Counted from the first letter of the stretch, positions 45,777-55,395 are shown. The stretch is DNA of 64,000 bases from Xenorhabdus doucetiae (GCF_000968195.1 NZ_FO704550.1:558001-622000); one strand, 5' to 3'. Translations and numbers: made by a program. The notes: a model not told the origin generated them from the sequence alone.

Positions 45777-46156
45777 TATAAGTATCTCTTTGTTGTATAA
45801 ATCGCACGGTAATATATATAAATTCTGAGAAAATACAATGGGTAAAATAACCAGATTAAAATAATTTAAACAAAATAATAACATATGGTCACTTTTAGGT
45901 TTAATCACTGTTTTTTTGTGGTGAATTTCAATCCCGTCATGAATCCTCTCATCAGCATGTTGCAAAAAATGACCATCACGGTTCCAAACTAATCAAACGG
46001 CTTGTACCGGAGAAAGAAACGATTGCCATCCAAGCTAACTTAAAGACATTATTGCAAATTAAATAGTTTCAATAATTGTTTATATATTTATTTTCAATAA
46101 AACCTTTTTTAACAATCCATTGTCATGATGTTTTAGTATCGTTAGGAAACAATCAC

Positions 46157-46483
46157 GTGCTACAGAAAGCAGAAAAAATCGATTGGGATAAACTATTGGA
46201 TGAGTACTTTCTTTCACATATGTTGCGGCCGGAAACTAAGCGGAGCTATCGCAAGGTGAAGTGGGAATTTGTCAGATTTATCGGGCAAACGGTACTGCCG
46301 GAGGAGGTAACTCACAGGGATGTTCTGAGCTGGCGGTGTTATCTTCTGGAGGAGAAGAAACGGTCCGGTCATAGCTGGAATAACAAGGTGGCTTACCTGT
46401 GGGCGATTTTTAATTTTGGAATAGAAAGGAGATTGTTGCCGCAGAGCCAAAATCCATTTAATGGTGTGACTGGCAAAAAATGA
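46157..46483 (+). pseudogene. Truncated tyrosine recombinase (integrase) N-terminal fragment
   Basis: About 108 residues remain from a GTG at 46157: KIDWDKLLDEYFLSHMLRPETKRSYRKVKWEFVRFIG, then EEVTHRDVLSWRCYLLEEKKRSGHSWNNKVAYLWAIFNFGIERRLLPQSQNPFNGV. This is the SAM-like core-binding domain of phage-type integrases. The catalytic domain with its Arg-His-Arg-Tyr residues is missing. It points toward tRNA-Phe, 167 bases away, a common integration target. It is best read as the scar of a lost genomic island or prophage. Confidence 0.75.
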
Positions 46484-46549
46484 TCTAATACTTGATTCCG
46501 TGTCCAATTAAGTCGGCACCTTACTTGGCGTCGCGTCAGAATCAATGAT

Positions 46550-46588
46550 CATTCAAAGAAAAACGGGTGCTTGCTTATGCAGGCACCC
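46550..46588 (-). terminator. Rho-independent terminator of tRNA-Phe
   Basis: On the minus strand, GGGTGCCTGC and GCAAGCACCC form a 10-base stem (one G-T pair) with a four-base loop, followed by GTTTTTCTTT. It lies 62 bases beyond the tRNA 3' end. Confidence 0.8.
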
Positions 46589-46649
46589 TGTATTACTTTA
46601 ATTTGCCTGTTAATTTATTGAACATCTCCAACAAGCAAATTTTTAAACT

Positions 46650-46725
46650 TGGTGCCCGGAGGCGGAATCGAACCACCGACACGGGGATTTTCAATCCCCT
46701 GCTCTACCGACTGAGCTATCCGGGC
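46650..46725 (-). tRNA. tRNA-Phe (anticodon GAA)
   Basis: This 76-base tRNA starts GCCCGGATAGCTCAGTCGGT, has the anticodon stem-loop GGGGATTGAAAATCCCC with GAA, the T-loop GGTTCGATTCC and an encoded CCA end (TGG at 46650-46652 on the plus strand). The acceptor stem GCCCGGA pairs with TCCGGGC. It matches enterobacterial tRNA-Phe closely apart from the T-stem. Confidence 0.97.
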
Positions 46726-46854
46726 TAACGGGGCGCATTAAACCGTATTCAGCTCAATCCGTCAAACACTTTCTGCGAAAAAACCCTGACAATTGATTAT
46801 TTGCTGTGTTTTTATACCGGTTTAGTGTGATTATTCAGCTTGAGCTGCTTTTTA

Positions 46855-47445
46855 TTAACTTAATGCCCCATTTTTTCGGCATTTTGCGATGGTTAGAATA
46901 TCTTGAGCCAGCAATTTTGCGGTAATCACATCTTCAAGCTCTCTTTTTACTAAAAGCTTACTGAGGCACCCCTCAAGGATAAGTTCCATCTGTTTGGCGA
47001 CTTGCTGACTGTCGTCAATATCAAGTTGTTGCAATAATTCTTCTGTGTAATGGAAAGAGTGCTGTTTTTGCAATTCTGCTAATTGGTGGATGGGGTGGTC
47101 AACATCAGGAAAAGCGTTGCAAGCAGCAATAAATAGACAGCCCGGATAACGCTGTTCTTGAACTTTTTCCTTAAGAGCGTCATAGCGTGCCATTAATTTT
47201 TGCTCAGGGCTTAAGGTGTCATCTAACAGGATTTGACGCTGCCAGATTTCAATTTGCTGACTGTGGTAGCGCAGGCAATCGTAGAGCAGGGCTTCGCGGT
47301 CAGGCCAAAAGTGTTTGATATGGCGGGTATCAATATCGAGAGAAGTTAAAAGTGTCTCCAGGGTTGCTGACAGGCCGTGTTGTTCCAATAAGTTCAGAAC
47401 ATGGTTAATCACATATTCTCGTTGCACGGTGGCTCTCCTTCCCAA
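46855..47445 (-). CDS. yjdC: TetR-family regulator YjdC
   Basis: This 196-residue protein is close to E. coli YjdC (191 residues) and lies directly after dsbD as in E. coli. The N-terminal region is a TetR-type helix-turn-helix in which the recognition part reads LDIDTRHIKHFWPDREALLYDCLRYHSQQIEIWQRQ. The sensor domain has RYPGCLFIAACNAFPDVDHPIHQLAELQK and VAKQMELILEGCLSKLLV. The start immediately follows the dsbD stop, so the two are co-transcribed. The regulated genes are not known. Confidence 0.92.
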   Translation of the reverse strand: MGRRATVQREYVINHVLNLLEQHGLSATLETLLTSLDIDTRHIKHFWPDREALLYDCLRYHSQQIEIWQRQILLDDTLSPEQKLMARYDALKEKVQEQRYPGCLFIAACNAFPDVDHPIHQLAELQKQHSFHYTEELLQQLDIDDSQQVAKQMELILEGCLSKLLVKRELEDVITAKLLAQDILTIAKCRKNGALS

Positions 47446-49182
47446 TTATTTTTGTTGTAGATGTTGTACATGCCGGTTAAAACGCTGAGCGTCCATGAAT
47501 CCATTGACTCGCGAATCAGTGAGCTCTTTGCCCTTCTCGAAAAACAAGAGAGTGGGAAGCCCCATCACGTTCAGTTGTTGTAACAATTCTTTTTGTTTTG
47601 GGGTGTTATCCGTGACATCTGCCTGTAACAAGAGGAATTGGCTCAATTGTGCCTGTACTTGTGGATCACGGAAAGTATATTTTTCAAACTCTTTGCAGGC
47701 GACACACCAGTCAGCATACAGATCCAACATAATCGGTTGATGGCGGTTTTCAGCTAAAATTTGACTTAACTCCTGCCAGTCAGTGACTTGTTGAAAGTGC
47801 AACGTGGTTTTTTGCTGTTCTGCCGCCGGATTTCCCCAGATCCCATCTTGTAAAGGACGTGAAGCGATGAAAGCCAAAACCAGCAAAATGACTTGTAAAG
47901 TCCGCACCCAGCCGTTTTTGCTGTTTAACGTTAATGCGAATGCCCAAATCAGGAAAGATACGGCTAATAGGCTCCACAATCTTATGCCCCATGTGTCGCC
48001 AAGCACCCGTTCCAGCAGGAAGACCGGCAAAGCCAAGATAATGAACCCGAAGGCTTCCTTGACGTACTGCATCCACGGGCCACTGCGTGGCAGGAGCTTG
48101 TGCCCAAATAGTGTGACGGCGATAAGCGGCAGGCCCATGCCCAGTGCGTAGAGATAGAGCGTCAGGCCACCGATTAAAGTATTACCGCTTTGGGCGATAT
48201 ACAGCAAGATAGCACTGAGCGGTGCCGTCGTGCAGGGAGAGGCGATTAATCCCGCCAAGGCTCCCATAATAAATACGCCGATGTAAGAGCCGCTTTGTTG
48301 TTGGTTGCTCCAATCCACCAGACGGGTTTGGACGGAAGAGGGAAGCTGTAAGTTATAAAGCCCGAACATGGATAAGGCGAGCAAAATAAACAGGACTGAC
48401 AGCCCGACGAGAATGTAAGGATTTTGCAGGGCAGCCTGAAATTGTAAGCCGGCCGCCGCAACGACTAAACCCAGCAGCGTGTAAGTGAGCGCCATTCCCT
48501 GAACGTAACTCATCGCGAGCCAAAAAATTCGTTTCAGGCTTTCAGGGCGTTTTTGACCCAAAATAATGCTGGAGATCAATGGGTACATCGGCAGGATGCA
48601 GGGGGTGAAAGCGATACCCATGCCAATCAACAGCGCCCAGAGTGGCGAAAAGGGAACGTCATGGGCGTTGGGGGACGTATCTCCCTGTTGCTTGACTAAA
48701 TCGGCTGATGGTGCGGTTTCATCACGGGGTTGAGTGGTAGCAACCACGGCTTGCAGGGGCACGTTTAAGGTTTCAGGGGGATAACAATAACCCGCTTCTG
48801 CGCATCCTTGATAGGTGACTTGGAGAGCGCCATCATTGGTCGCAGATAAGATAGAGGCATTAATCCGCGCCGATTGAAAATAGACTTCGGTCTTACCAAA
48901 AAACTCATCTTCATGATCTGCGCCTTTGGCATAGGTAATTTCACCCAATGAGGCTTCTTGATTGGGAACGATACTGAACTGTTTTCGATAGAGGTAATAA
49001 CCGGGTTTGATATCCCAGTTCAATGTGAGTTGATTTCCTTGTTGCTGAAAATCAAACATAAATGCCTGATCAGCAGGAAGGTAGAGACTTTTCCCTGGTT
49101 GCTCAAACAGTGCGCTGGCTTTGCTGGCAGACAGCGCGATACCGCTAAACAGTAGAAACAACATGAGAATACGTTTCATCAT
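47446..49182 (-). CDS. dsbD: Thiol:disulfide interchange protein DsbD
   Basis: DsbD carries electrons from cytoplasmic thioredoxin to periplasmic DsbC, DsbG and CcmG. The start at MMKRILMLFLLFSGIALSASKASA (49182) supplies the signal peptide and gives 578 residues (E. coli 565); the frame extends further upstream without similarity. Three Cys pairs are visible: QGCAEAGYCYPP in the N-terminal alpha domain, FTPCILPMYPLI with ASPCTTAPLSAIL in the eight-segment membrane domain, and DWCVACKEFEKYTF in the C-terminal thioredoxin-like domain. yjdC follows without a gap. Confidence 0.95.
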   Translation of the reverse strand: MMKRILMLFLLFSGIALSASKASALFEQPGKSLYLPADQAFMFDFQQQGNQLTLNWDIKPGYYLYRKQFSIVPNQEASLGEITYAKGADHEDEFFGKTEVYFQSARINASILSATNDGALQVTYQGCAEAGYCYPPETLNVPLQAVVATTQPRDETAPSADLVKQQGDTSPNAHDVPFSPLWALLIGMGIAFTPCILPMYPLISSIILGQKRPESLKRIFWLAMSYVQGMALTYTLLGLVVAAAGLQFQAALQNPYILVGLSVLFILLALSMFGLYNLQLPSSVQTRLVDWSNQQQSGSYIGVFIMGALAGLIASPCTTAPLSAILLYIAQSGNTLIGGLTLYLYALGMGLPLIAVTLFGHKLLPRSGPWMQYVKEAFGFIILALPVFLLERVLGDTWGIRLWSLLAVSFLIWAFALTLNSKNGWVRTLQVILLVLAFIASRPLQDGIWGNPAAEQQKTTLHFQQVTDWQELSQILAENRHQPIMLDLYADWCVACKEFEKYTFRDPQVQAQLSQFLLLQADVTDNTPKQKELLQQLNVMGLPTLLFFEKGKELTDSRVNGFMDAQRFNRHVQHLQQK

Positions 49183-49335
49183 AAGATAATCTTTAACCTG
49201 CCCGTATCGTGGGTTTGATTTGTGAAATTTATCAGAGCCTGCACTATAACCGATGAGTCTCATGGCAGAAAGTCACTTGTCTAATATTAAGACAACATGG
49301 TTTTTTTGACAGAAAAAGAGGGATAAAGAAGAGAT

Positions 49336-49362
49336 TTCAGGGGCTGCGTGAGTGCCCCTGAA
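49336..49362 (-). terminator. Hairpin downstream of dcuA
   Basis: TTCAGGGGC and GCCCCTGAA form a 9-base stem around a 9-base loop, 27 bases after the dcuA stop. The T-run after it is poor, so it may stabilise the message rather than end it. Confidence 0.5.
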
Positions 49363-49388
49363 TAATGATGTCAAACCATTTGGTAAAG

Positions 49389-50690
49389 TTACAAGATAAT
49401 GCCACCAAATAAGAAACCAAAGGTGACAGCCAATGCAACGGCGATGGTGCCCGGAACAAAGAAGGGGTGATTGAAAACAAAACGCCCGATGCGGGTGGTT
49501 CCGGTATCATCCATCTGTACGGCGGCAACCAGTGTCGGATACGTTGGCAGGATAAACAGACCAGACACCGCAGAGAACGACGCGATCGCCGTTAATGGGG
49601 TGACATGCAGTGCCAGCGCCATTGGCATCAGTGCCTTGGCGGTTGCGGCTTGTGAGTAGAGCAACGCTGAACAGAAGAAGAAAATAACCGCCAGCAGCCA
49701 CGGTTGGGCATGAATCAAACTTCCCGCCGTTTCTTTGATCCAATCGAGATTGGCCTGAACAAACGTATCTCCCAGCCATGCCACGCCCAAAATACAGATA
49801 CATGCGCTCATCCCTGCTTTAAACGTGCTGGAGTTCAGGATGGCATCGGTATCGACGGAGCAAATCAGGGTGGTGAGCGTGGCGACACTGAGCATGATGA
49901 TCAAAATCGCATTGGTGGTGTTCATCAGCGGTTTTTCAATCAGGCCGACACTTGGGCTATTGATAATCGCATAAATGACAACCCCAATAACTCCCAGCAG
50001 GAACAACAGGACAGCGCGTTTTGCTTTGGGTTTGATTTGAATCTGACTGGCACCGCGCATTTCTATCAAGCCATCTTCAAGGCGTTTTTGATAAACCGGG
50101 TCATTCGACAGTTTAGAATCAAAAAGCCATGAAACAATGAATGACATGAGGATGATGGCACAGAATGTTGCCGGCAGGAGTACCATCAACAGGTGGATAT
50201 AGCTGATGCCCTCTCCTTCCATAATGGATGCCATATAAACCACGGCCGCGGAAATAGGCGAGGCGGTGATCCCGATCTGAGCCGCGACAACGGCAGTGGA
50301 GAGCGGACGGCACGGTTTTATGCCTTGCTCTTTGGCGACTTCGGCAATAACCGGCAAGGTTGCCAGTGAGATGTTTCCCGTCCCTGCAAATAGCGTCAGG
50401 AAATAGGTGACGATAGGTGCAAGGATGGTGATGTACTTGGGATTTCTGCGCAGTAATTTTTCAGTTTGCTGAACGAGATAATCGAGTCCGCCAGCCACTT
50501 GCATGGCGGATATCGCCGCAATGACCGCCATGATAATTGAGATAACGTCAAATGGAATACTACCCGGTTTAACACCGATGGCGGCGAGGGCGAAAACCCC
50601 AATCCCACCAGCAAAACCAATACCTATTCCCCCTAATCGGGCCCCTAGGAAAATGGCCAGCAGAACAATAATCAATTCTACGGCTAACAT
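49389..50690 (-). CDS. dcuA: Anaerobic C4-dicarboxylate/aspartate antiporter DcuA
   Basis: This 433-residue inner-membrane protein, the family length, starts MLAVELIIVLLAIFLGARLGGIGIGFAGGIGVFALAAIGVKPG, as E. coli DcuA does. It has about ten membrane segments. Conserved parts include PIVTYFLTLFAGTGNISLATLPVIAEVAKEQGIKPCRPLSTAVVAAQIGITASPISAAVVYM and PTYPTLVAAVQMDDTGTTRIGRFVFNHPFFVPG. It exchanges aspartate or fumarate for succinate. It lies 139 bases after aspA on the same strand, with a terminator between, so it is partly independent of aspA. Confidence 0.95.
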   Translation of the reverse strand: MLAVELIIVLLAIFLGARLGGIGIGFAGGIGVFALAAIGVKPGSIPFDVISIIMAVIAAISAMQVAGGLDYLVQQTEKLLRRNPKYITILAPIVTYFLTLFAGTGNISLATLPVIAEVAKEQGIKPCRPLSTAVVAAQIGITASPISAAVVYMASIMEGEGISYIHLLMVLLPATFCAIILMSFIVSWLFDSKLSNDPVYQKRLEDGLIEMRGASQIQIKPKAKRAVLLFLLGVIGVVIYAIINSPSVGLIEKPLMNTTNAILIIMLSVATLTTLICSVDTDAILNSSTFKAGMSACICILGVAWLGDTFVQANLDWIKETAGSLIHAQPWLLAVIFFFCSALLYSQAATAKALMPMALALHVTPLTAIASFSAVSGLFILPTYPTLVAAVQMDDTGTTRIGRFVFNHPFFVPGTIAVALAVTFGFLFGGIIL

Positions 50691-50758
50691 GTTAAATACT
50701 CCTTCATTTATTTAGTTTTATGAAAATCTATGGTTAATACTTTGTGTTTGCTGCAAAT

Positions 50759-50794
50759 TAAAAAGGCACGCTTCCAATTGGAATAGCGTGCCTT
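50759..50794 (-). terminator. Rho-independent terminator between aspA and dcuA
   Basis: On the minus strand AAGGCACGC and GCGTGCCTT pair around TATTCCAATTGGAA and are followed by TTTAATTTG. It lies about 36 bases after the aspA stop. Confidence 0.8.
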
Positions 50795-50829
50795 AATAAT
50801 TAAGACGAACTCGTTATTATAATCATTAA

Positions 50830-52254
50830 TCAGTCATCAAAACGTTTTGCTTTATAAGTCGGATGTTTTAGGTTCTCAACGGAGAAAATATCATCTAATT
50901 CAGTTTCGGTCAGTAAACCGCGCTCAAGCACGACTTCACGGACACTTTTGCCGGTTTCAGCACAGATCTTGCCCACGATATCGCCATTGTGATGGCCAAT
51001 AAATGGGTTCAGGTAAGTGACGATCCCGATAGAGTTGAAAACGAAACTTTCACAGACTTCCCGGTTGGCCGTAATGCCGTTGATACATTTTTCAACCAGA
51101 TTACGACAGGCATTGTTCAGAATAGACATCGATTCAAACATCGCCTGTCCAATCGCCGGTTCCATCACGTTAAGCTGCAACTGACCCGCTTCTGCTGCCA
51201 TCGTGATACAGGTATCGTTACCAATGACTTTGAAGCAAACTTGGTTAACAACTTCTGGCACAACGGGGTTAACCTTCGCTGGCATAATGGAAGAACCCGC
51301 TTGTAATTCTGGCAGATTGATTTCATTCAAACCAGCGCGAGGGCCGGAAGAGAGCAGACGCAAGTCATTACAAATCTTGGACATCTTGACCGCCAGACGC
51401 TTCAACGCACTGTGAACCATAACGTAAGCTCCGCAGTCAGAAGTGGCTTCTATCAAATCTTCTGCGGGTTGGCAAGGCAAACCGGTCACTTCGGCCAATT
51501 TTTCAACCACCAGCTTTTGGTAACCCGGTGCCGTATTCAAGCCAGTACCGATAGCGGTAGCGCCAAGGTTCACTTCCAGCAGCAGTTCTGCGGTGCGGGT
51601 GATGTTTTTGATCTCTTCTTTCAACAGCACGGAAAACGCACGGAATTCTTGGCCCAGAGTCATGGGAACCGCATCTTGCAACTGGGTACGGCCCATTTTT
51701 AGGATATCATCAAATTCAACGCCTTTTCTGTCGAAGCCCTCTTTCAGCAACTCAATGGAATCAATTAAGTGCATCAGGGAGTTATAAACAGCAATACGGA
51801 AGCCGGTAGGGTAAGCATCATTGGTGGACTGGCTTTTGTTCAGGTGATCATTCGGGTTCAGGTACTCATATTCACCTTTTTGATGTCCCATCAATTCCAG
51901 GCCGATATTTGCCAGTACCTCATTGGTATTCATGTTCAGTGAGGTACCTGCGCCTCCCTGAAAGACATCAACCGGAAATTGATCCATACATTTGCCTTTA
52001 TTGAGGACTTCATCACAGGCTTTGACAATAATATCCGCTACTTTGCCAGAAATAGTATGGAGTTCTTTGTTGGCCAGTGCCGCGGCTTTCTTCACCATCA
52101 CCATGCCGCGGATGAATTCGGGCACATCATTGATAGTACGGTCACTGATATAAAAGTTTTCAATCGCACGCAGAGTGTGAATACCGTAGTAGGCTTCAGC
52201 AGGAACTTCTCGTTTACCTAACAGGTCTTCTTCGATACGAATGTTGTTTGACAT
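50830..52254 (-). CDS. aspA: Aspartate ammonia-lyase AspA
   Basis: AspA deaminates L-aspartate to fumarate and ammonia, feeding anaerobic fumarate respiration together with the DcuA exchanger downstream. The 474-residue protein (E. coli 478) starts MSNNIRIEEDLLGKREVPAEAYYGIHTLRAIENF. It carries the superfamily signature GSSIMPAKVNPVVPE, with the mobile loop holding the catalytic Ser, plus GRTQLQDAVPMTLGQEF and TGLNTAPGYQKLVVEKL. It is well conserved throughout, with no anomalies. A CRP-site-like sequence lies about 200 bases upstream. Confidence 0.97.
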   Translation of the reverse strand: MSNNIRIEEDLLGKREVPAEAYYGIHTLRAIENFYISDRTINDVPEFIRGMVMVKKAAALANKELHTISGKVADIIVKACDEVLNKGKCMDQFPVDVFQGGAGTSLNMNTNEVLANIGLELMGHQKGEYEYLNPNDHLNKSQSTNDAYPTGFRIAVYNSLMHLIDSIELLKEGFDRKGVEFDDILKMGRTQLQDAVPMTLGQEFRAFSVLLKEEIKNITRTAELLLEVNLGATAIGTGLNTAPGYQKLVVEKLAEVTGLPCQPAEDLIEATSDCGAYVMVHSALKRLAVKMSKICNDLRLLSSGPRAGLNEINLPELQAGSSIMPAKVNPVVPEVVNQVCFKVIGNDTCITMAAEAGQLQLNVMEPAIGQAMFESMSILNNACRNLVEKCINGITANREVCESFVFNSIGIVTYLNPFIGHHNGDIVGKICAETGKSVREVVLERGLLTETELDDIFSVENLKHPTYKAKRFDD

Positions 52255-52450
52255 GAGAACCTTCTTAAATTAGATACGTGTTTTTTACTGTTTATTCGTG
52301 TTTTTGTTGAGAAATAATGTTGCCGACAACAATTTCCCTGATATTAGACACTTATCATGAAATTGCTGGCGCGATCATAGGTGGATTTGTGAAAAATGCC
52401 TTGAACCTGGATCACTTTATAGTGCTATTTTATTGATGAAATAACATATG

Positions 52451-52466
52451 TGTGACTAAGGTCACG
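52451..52466. promoter_or_regulatory. CRP-binding-site-like sequence upstream of aspA
   Basis: TGTGACTAAGGTCACG fits the TGTGA-N6-TCACA consensus in nine of ten key positions. It lies between the divergent aspA and fxsA genes, 197 bases before aspA, which is CRP-activated in E. coli. Confidence 0.65.
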
Positions 52467-52600
52467 ATTACGGCAGGAAAAAGTTAAGTATCCGAAGTAT
52501 TGAAAACGACCCCGGTTATCCCCACATGGGTTATCTGACACCCTATTATGTGTTACACATAGGGTGAACTCTCAATAATAATGAATGAAAGGAGAACCAC

Positions 52601-53134
52601 GTGCGTTGGCTCCCGCTTATCCTTATCTGCCTGCTGGTTTACATCGAGTCTGTCCTGTTTGTTCGAATTGCCTCGGAAGTTGGGGTTTTGTTGACTCTGC
52701 TGTTGGTTATTCTTACCTCTTGTCTTGGTGTCTCTCTGGTGCGTAATCAAGGCATCAAGAATGTTATGGCTATGCAGCAAAAACTTGTAGCCGGTGAGAG
52801 CCCTGCGGCAGAGGCGGTCAAAAGTGTTTCTCTGGTCATCGCTGGATTTTTGCTGATACTGCCCGGTTTCTTCACCGATTTTCTCGGATTACTGCTGTTA
52901 TTACCCCCCGTACAAAAACGCCTGACCGCGAAGCTATTGCCTCATATTAAGCTTTACCGCCCGAATACGTTTTATGGTTCCGGTCATCATGGCGGCGGTC
53001 ATGGTCAGAATGGGCAGACGTTTGAGGGGGAATATGAGCGCAGGCAAGATGATCCCGCTTATACATTAGATGACCAAAAATCCGCGGAACAAAAAAATCA
53101 TGGTGAGCCTGACCGTCAGCACCCTAAGAAATGA
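52601..53134 (+). CDS. fxsA: FxsA family membrane protein
   Basis: This 177-residue inner-membrane protein, in the same chromosomal place as E. coli fxsA (before groESL), has hydrophobic segments LILICLLVYIESVLFVRIA, VGVLLTLLLVILTSCLGVSLVRNQG and SLVIAGFLLILPGFFTDFLGLLLLLPPVQKRL. The last is the family hallmark. The C-terminal tail is hydrophilic and His/Gly-rich (GSGHHGGGHGQNG). In E. coli, overproduced FxsA relieves F-plasmid exclusion of phage T7; its normal role is unclear. A GGAG ribosome site precedes a GTG start. Confidence 0.93.
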   Translation: MRWLPLILICLLVYIESVLFVRIASEVGVLLTLLLVILTSCLGVSLVRNQGIKNVMAMQQKLVAGESPAAEAVKSVSLVIAGFLLILPGFFTDFLGLLLLLPPVQKRLTAKLLPHIKLYRPNTFYGSGHHGGGHGQNGQTFEGEYERRQDDPAYTLDDQKSAEQKNHGEPDRQHPKK

Positions 53135-53197
53135 TGGATGCTGCGTTGGCTGAAATTTCCGTGGGTAAGAAAAAAGTAAAATATTTTTTGTTGCCCA

Positions 53198-53228
53198 CCC
53201 TTGAAGTCATGATCCCAAGCCCCAATTT
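53198..53228 (+). promoter_or_regulatory. Sigma-32 heat-shock promoter of groESL
   Basis: CCCTTGAAG (-35, 53198-53206) and CCCCAATTT (-10, 53220-53228), with 14 bases between TTGAA and CCCC, match the sigma-32 consensus and resemble the E. coli groE promoter. It lies about 85 bases before groES. Confidence 0.85.
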
Positions 53229-53310
53229 GTAGCTTCATGGTACTGGTTCTGTTGGGTTCTGGTATCAATCCTCTTACCTGATATGGACTTTATTTATAGG
53301 AGATCTATCA

Positions 53311-53604
53311 ATGAACATTCGTCCATTACATGACCGCGTTATCGTCGAGCGTACCGAAGTTGAATCAAAATCCGCCGGCGGAATTGTTCTGACAGGCTCA
53401 GCTGCGGGCAAATCTACCCGTGGGAAAATTTTGGCAGTCGGCAATGGTCGCATCCTCGAAAGTGGGGAAGTGAAGGCGCTGGACGTAAAAGTGGGTGATA
53501 CCGTCATTTTTAATGAAGGTTACGGCGTGAAAACAGAAAAGATCGATAACAAAGAAGTGTTGATCATGTCTGAAAGCGACATTCTGGCAATTGTTGAAGC
53601 GTAA
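53311..53604 (+). CDS. groS: Co-chaperonin GroES
   Basis: GroES forms the seven-subunit lid of the GroEL folding chamber. The 97-residue protein starts MNIRPLHDRVIVERTEVESKSAGGIVLTGSAAGKSTRG, including the mobile loop (GGIVLTGSA) that binds GroEL. It ends ESDILAIVEA. It is nearly identical to E. coli GroES. A ribosome site (AGGAG) lies 8 bases before the ATG. groEL follows after 61 bases, and the pair is driven by the heat-shock promoter just upstream. Confidence 0.98.
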   Translation: MNIRPLHDRVIVERTEVESKSAGGIVLTGSAAGKSTRGKILAVGNGRILESGEVKALDVKVGDTVIFNEGYGVKTEKIDNKEVLIMSESDILAIVEA

Positions 53605-53665
53605 TTGAGAATCTTATTACGCTGAGATCTTCTTAATAATTGAACGAATTTAAAGGAAAGACACA

Positions 53666-55312
53666 ATGGCAGCTAAAGACGTAAAATTTGGTAATGATGC
53701 TCGCAGCAAAATGCTACGCGGTGTGAATGTATTGGCTGATGCAGTTAAAGTGACCCTGGGTCCTAAAGGCCGTAACGTTGTTTTGGATAAATCTTTCGGT
53801 GCGCCTGTCATCACTAAAGACGGCGTATCTGTAGCACGTGAAATCGAATTGGAAGACAAATTCGAAAACATGGGTGCTCAGATGGTTAAAGAAGTCGCCT
53901 CTAAAGCCAACGATGCTGCGGGCGATGGTACTACAACAGCAACTGTGCTGGCTCACGCTATCGTCACCGAAGGTCTGAAAGCTGTTGCTGCCGGCATGAA
54001 CCCAATGGATCTGAAACGCGGTATCGATAAAGCTGTGGTTGCCGCAGTTGACGAGCTGAAAAAACTGTCCGTACCTTGCTCTGATTCCACTGCTATTGCG
54101 CAGGTTGGTACTATCTCTGCAAACTCCGACGAAACAGTTGGTAAACTGATCGCACAAGCGATGGACAAAGTCGGCAAAGAAGGCGTCATCACCGTTGAAG
54201 AAGGGACTGGCCTGGAAGACGAGCTGGATGTTGTTGAAGGTATGCAGTTCGACCGTGGTTACCTGTCTCCTTATTTCATCAACAAACCAGAAGCCGGTTC
54301 TGTTGAACTGGAAAATCCATACATCCTGTTGGTTGACAAGAAAATTTCTAACATCCGTGAACTGTTGCCAGTTCTGGAAGGTGTAGCTAAAGCAAGCAAG
54401 CCTTTGGTTATTATTGCAGAAGATGTTGAAGGCGAAGCGCTGGCAACGCTGGTTGTTAACAACATGCGTGGTATCGTGAAAGTGGCTGCGGTTAAAGCAC
54501 CGGGCTTCGGTGATCGCCGTAAAGCGATGCTGCAAGATATCGCGACTCTGACCAACGGTACGGTTATCTCTGAAGAGATTGGTCTGGAGCTGGAAAAAGC
54601 GACGCTGGAAGATCTGGGTCAAGCAAAACGTATCGTTATCAACAAAGACACCACAACGATCATCGATGGCGTTGGTGAAGAGGGTGAAATTGCTGCACGT
54701 GTGACTCAAATCCGTCAGCAAATCGAAGAATCAACTTCTGACTATGACCGTGAAAAACTGCAAGAGCGTGTTGCTAAACTGGCAGGCGGTGTTGCTGTCA
54801 TCAAAGTGGGTGCCGCAACTGAAGTTGAAATGAAAGAAAAACGCGCACGCGTTGATGATGCACTGCACGCAACGCGTGCGGCGGTAGAAGAAGGTGTTGT
54901 TGCGGGTGGTGGTGTTGCTCTGGTTCGTGTTGCCAGCGCTATTTCTAGCCTGACGGGTGATAACGAAGATCAGAACGTCGGTATCCGCGTTGCACTGCGT
55001 GCAATGGAAGCGCCAATGCGTCAGATCGTAGACAACGCCGGTGAAGAGCCATCTGTGGTTGTCAACAACGTGAAAGCGGGTAAAGACAACTACGGTTATA
55101 ACGCGGCAACTGAACAGTACGGCGATATGATCGACATGGGTATCCTGGACCCAACTAAAGTCACCCGTTCTGCACTGCAATTCGCAGCTTCTATCGCTGG
55201 CCTGATGATCACCACTGAAGCGATGGTGACTGACCTGCCTAAAGATGACAAAGCTGACTTAGGCGCAGCCGGTGGTATGGGCGGCATGGGTGGTATGGGC
55301 GGCATGATGTAA
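53666..55312 (+). CDS. groL: Chaperonin GroEL
   Basis: This 548-residue ATP-dependent chaperonin has the same length as E. coli GroEL. It starts MAAKDVKFGNDARSKMLRGVNVLADAVKVTLGPKGRNVVLDKSFG, carries the nucleotide-binding GDGTTTATVLA motif and VVAGGGVALVR, and ends with the flexible GGMGGMGGMGGMM tail. It is intact and strongly conserved, and its codon use is that of a highly expressed gene. Long open frames on the opposite strand here are shadows of this codon bias. Confidence 0.99.
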   Translation: MAAKDVKFGNDARSKMLRGVNVLADAVKVTLGPKGRNVVLDKSFGAPVITKDGVSVAREIELEDKFENMGAQMVKEVASKANDAAGDGTTTATVLAHAIVTEGLKAVAAGMNPMDLKRGIDKAVVAAVDELKKLSVPCSDSTAIAQVGTISANSDETVGKLIAQAMDKVGKEGVITVEEGTGLEDELDVVEGMQFDRGYLSPYFINKPEAGSVELENPYILLVDKKISNIRELLPVLEGVAKASKPLVIIAEDVEGEALATLVVNNMRGIVKVAAVKAPGFGDRRKAMLQDIATLTNGTVISEEIGLELEKATLEDLGQAKRIVINKDTTTIIDGVGEEGEIAARVTQIRQQIEESTSDYDREKLQERVAKLAGGVAVIKVGAATEVEMKEKRARVDDALHATRAAVEEGVVAGGGVALVRVASAISSLTGDNEDQNVGIRVALRAMEAPMRQIVDNAGEEPSVVVNNVKAGKDNYGYNAATEQYGDMIDMGILDPTKVTRSALQFAASIAGLMITTEAMVTDLPKDDKADLGAAGGMGGMGGMGGMM

Positions 55313-55362
55313 TGCTGTTCATCCTGCTGATGGACTCTTCCATCCACTTAGGATAAGACTTT

Positions 55363-55395
55363 AAAGGCGAGCCGTTTTTTCTGCTCGCCTTTTTA
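55363..55395 (+). terminator. Rho-independent terminator after groEL
   Basis: AAAGGCGAGC and GCTCGCCTTT form a perfect stem around CGTTTTTTCT, followed by TT. It lies 50 bases after the groEL stop. Confidence 0.85.

Noticed and set aside
53714..54721. 335-codon open frame antisense to groEL
   Set aside because: It is a shadow of strong codon bias in groEL; its Phe/Asn/His-rich sequence has no family features.
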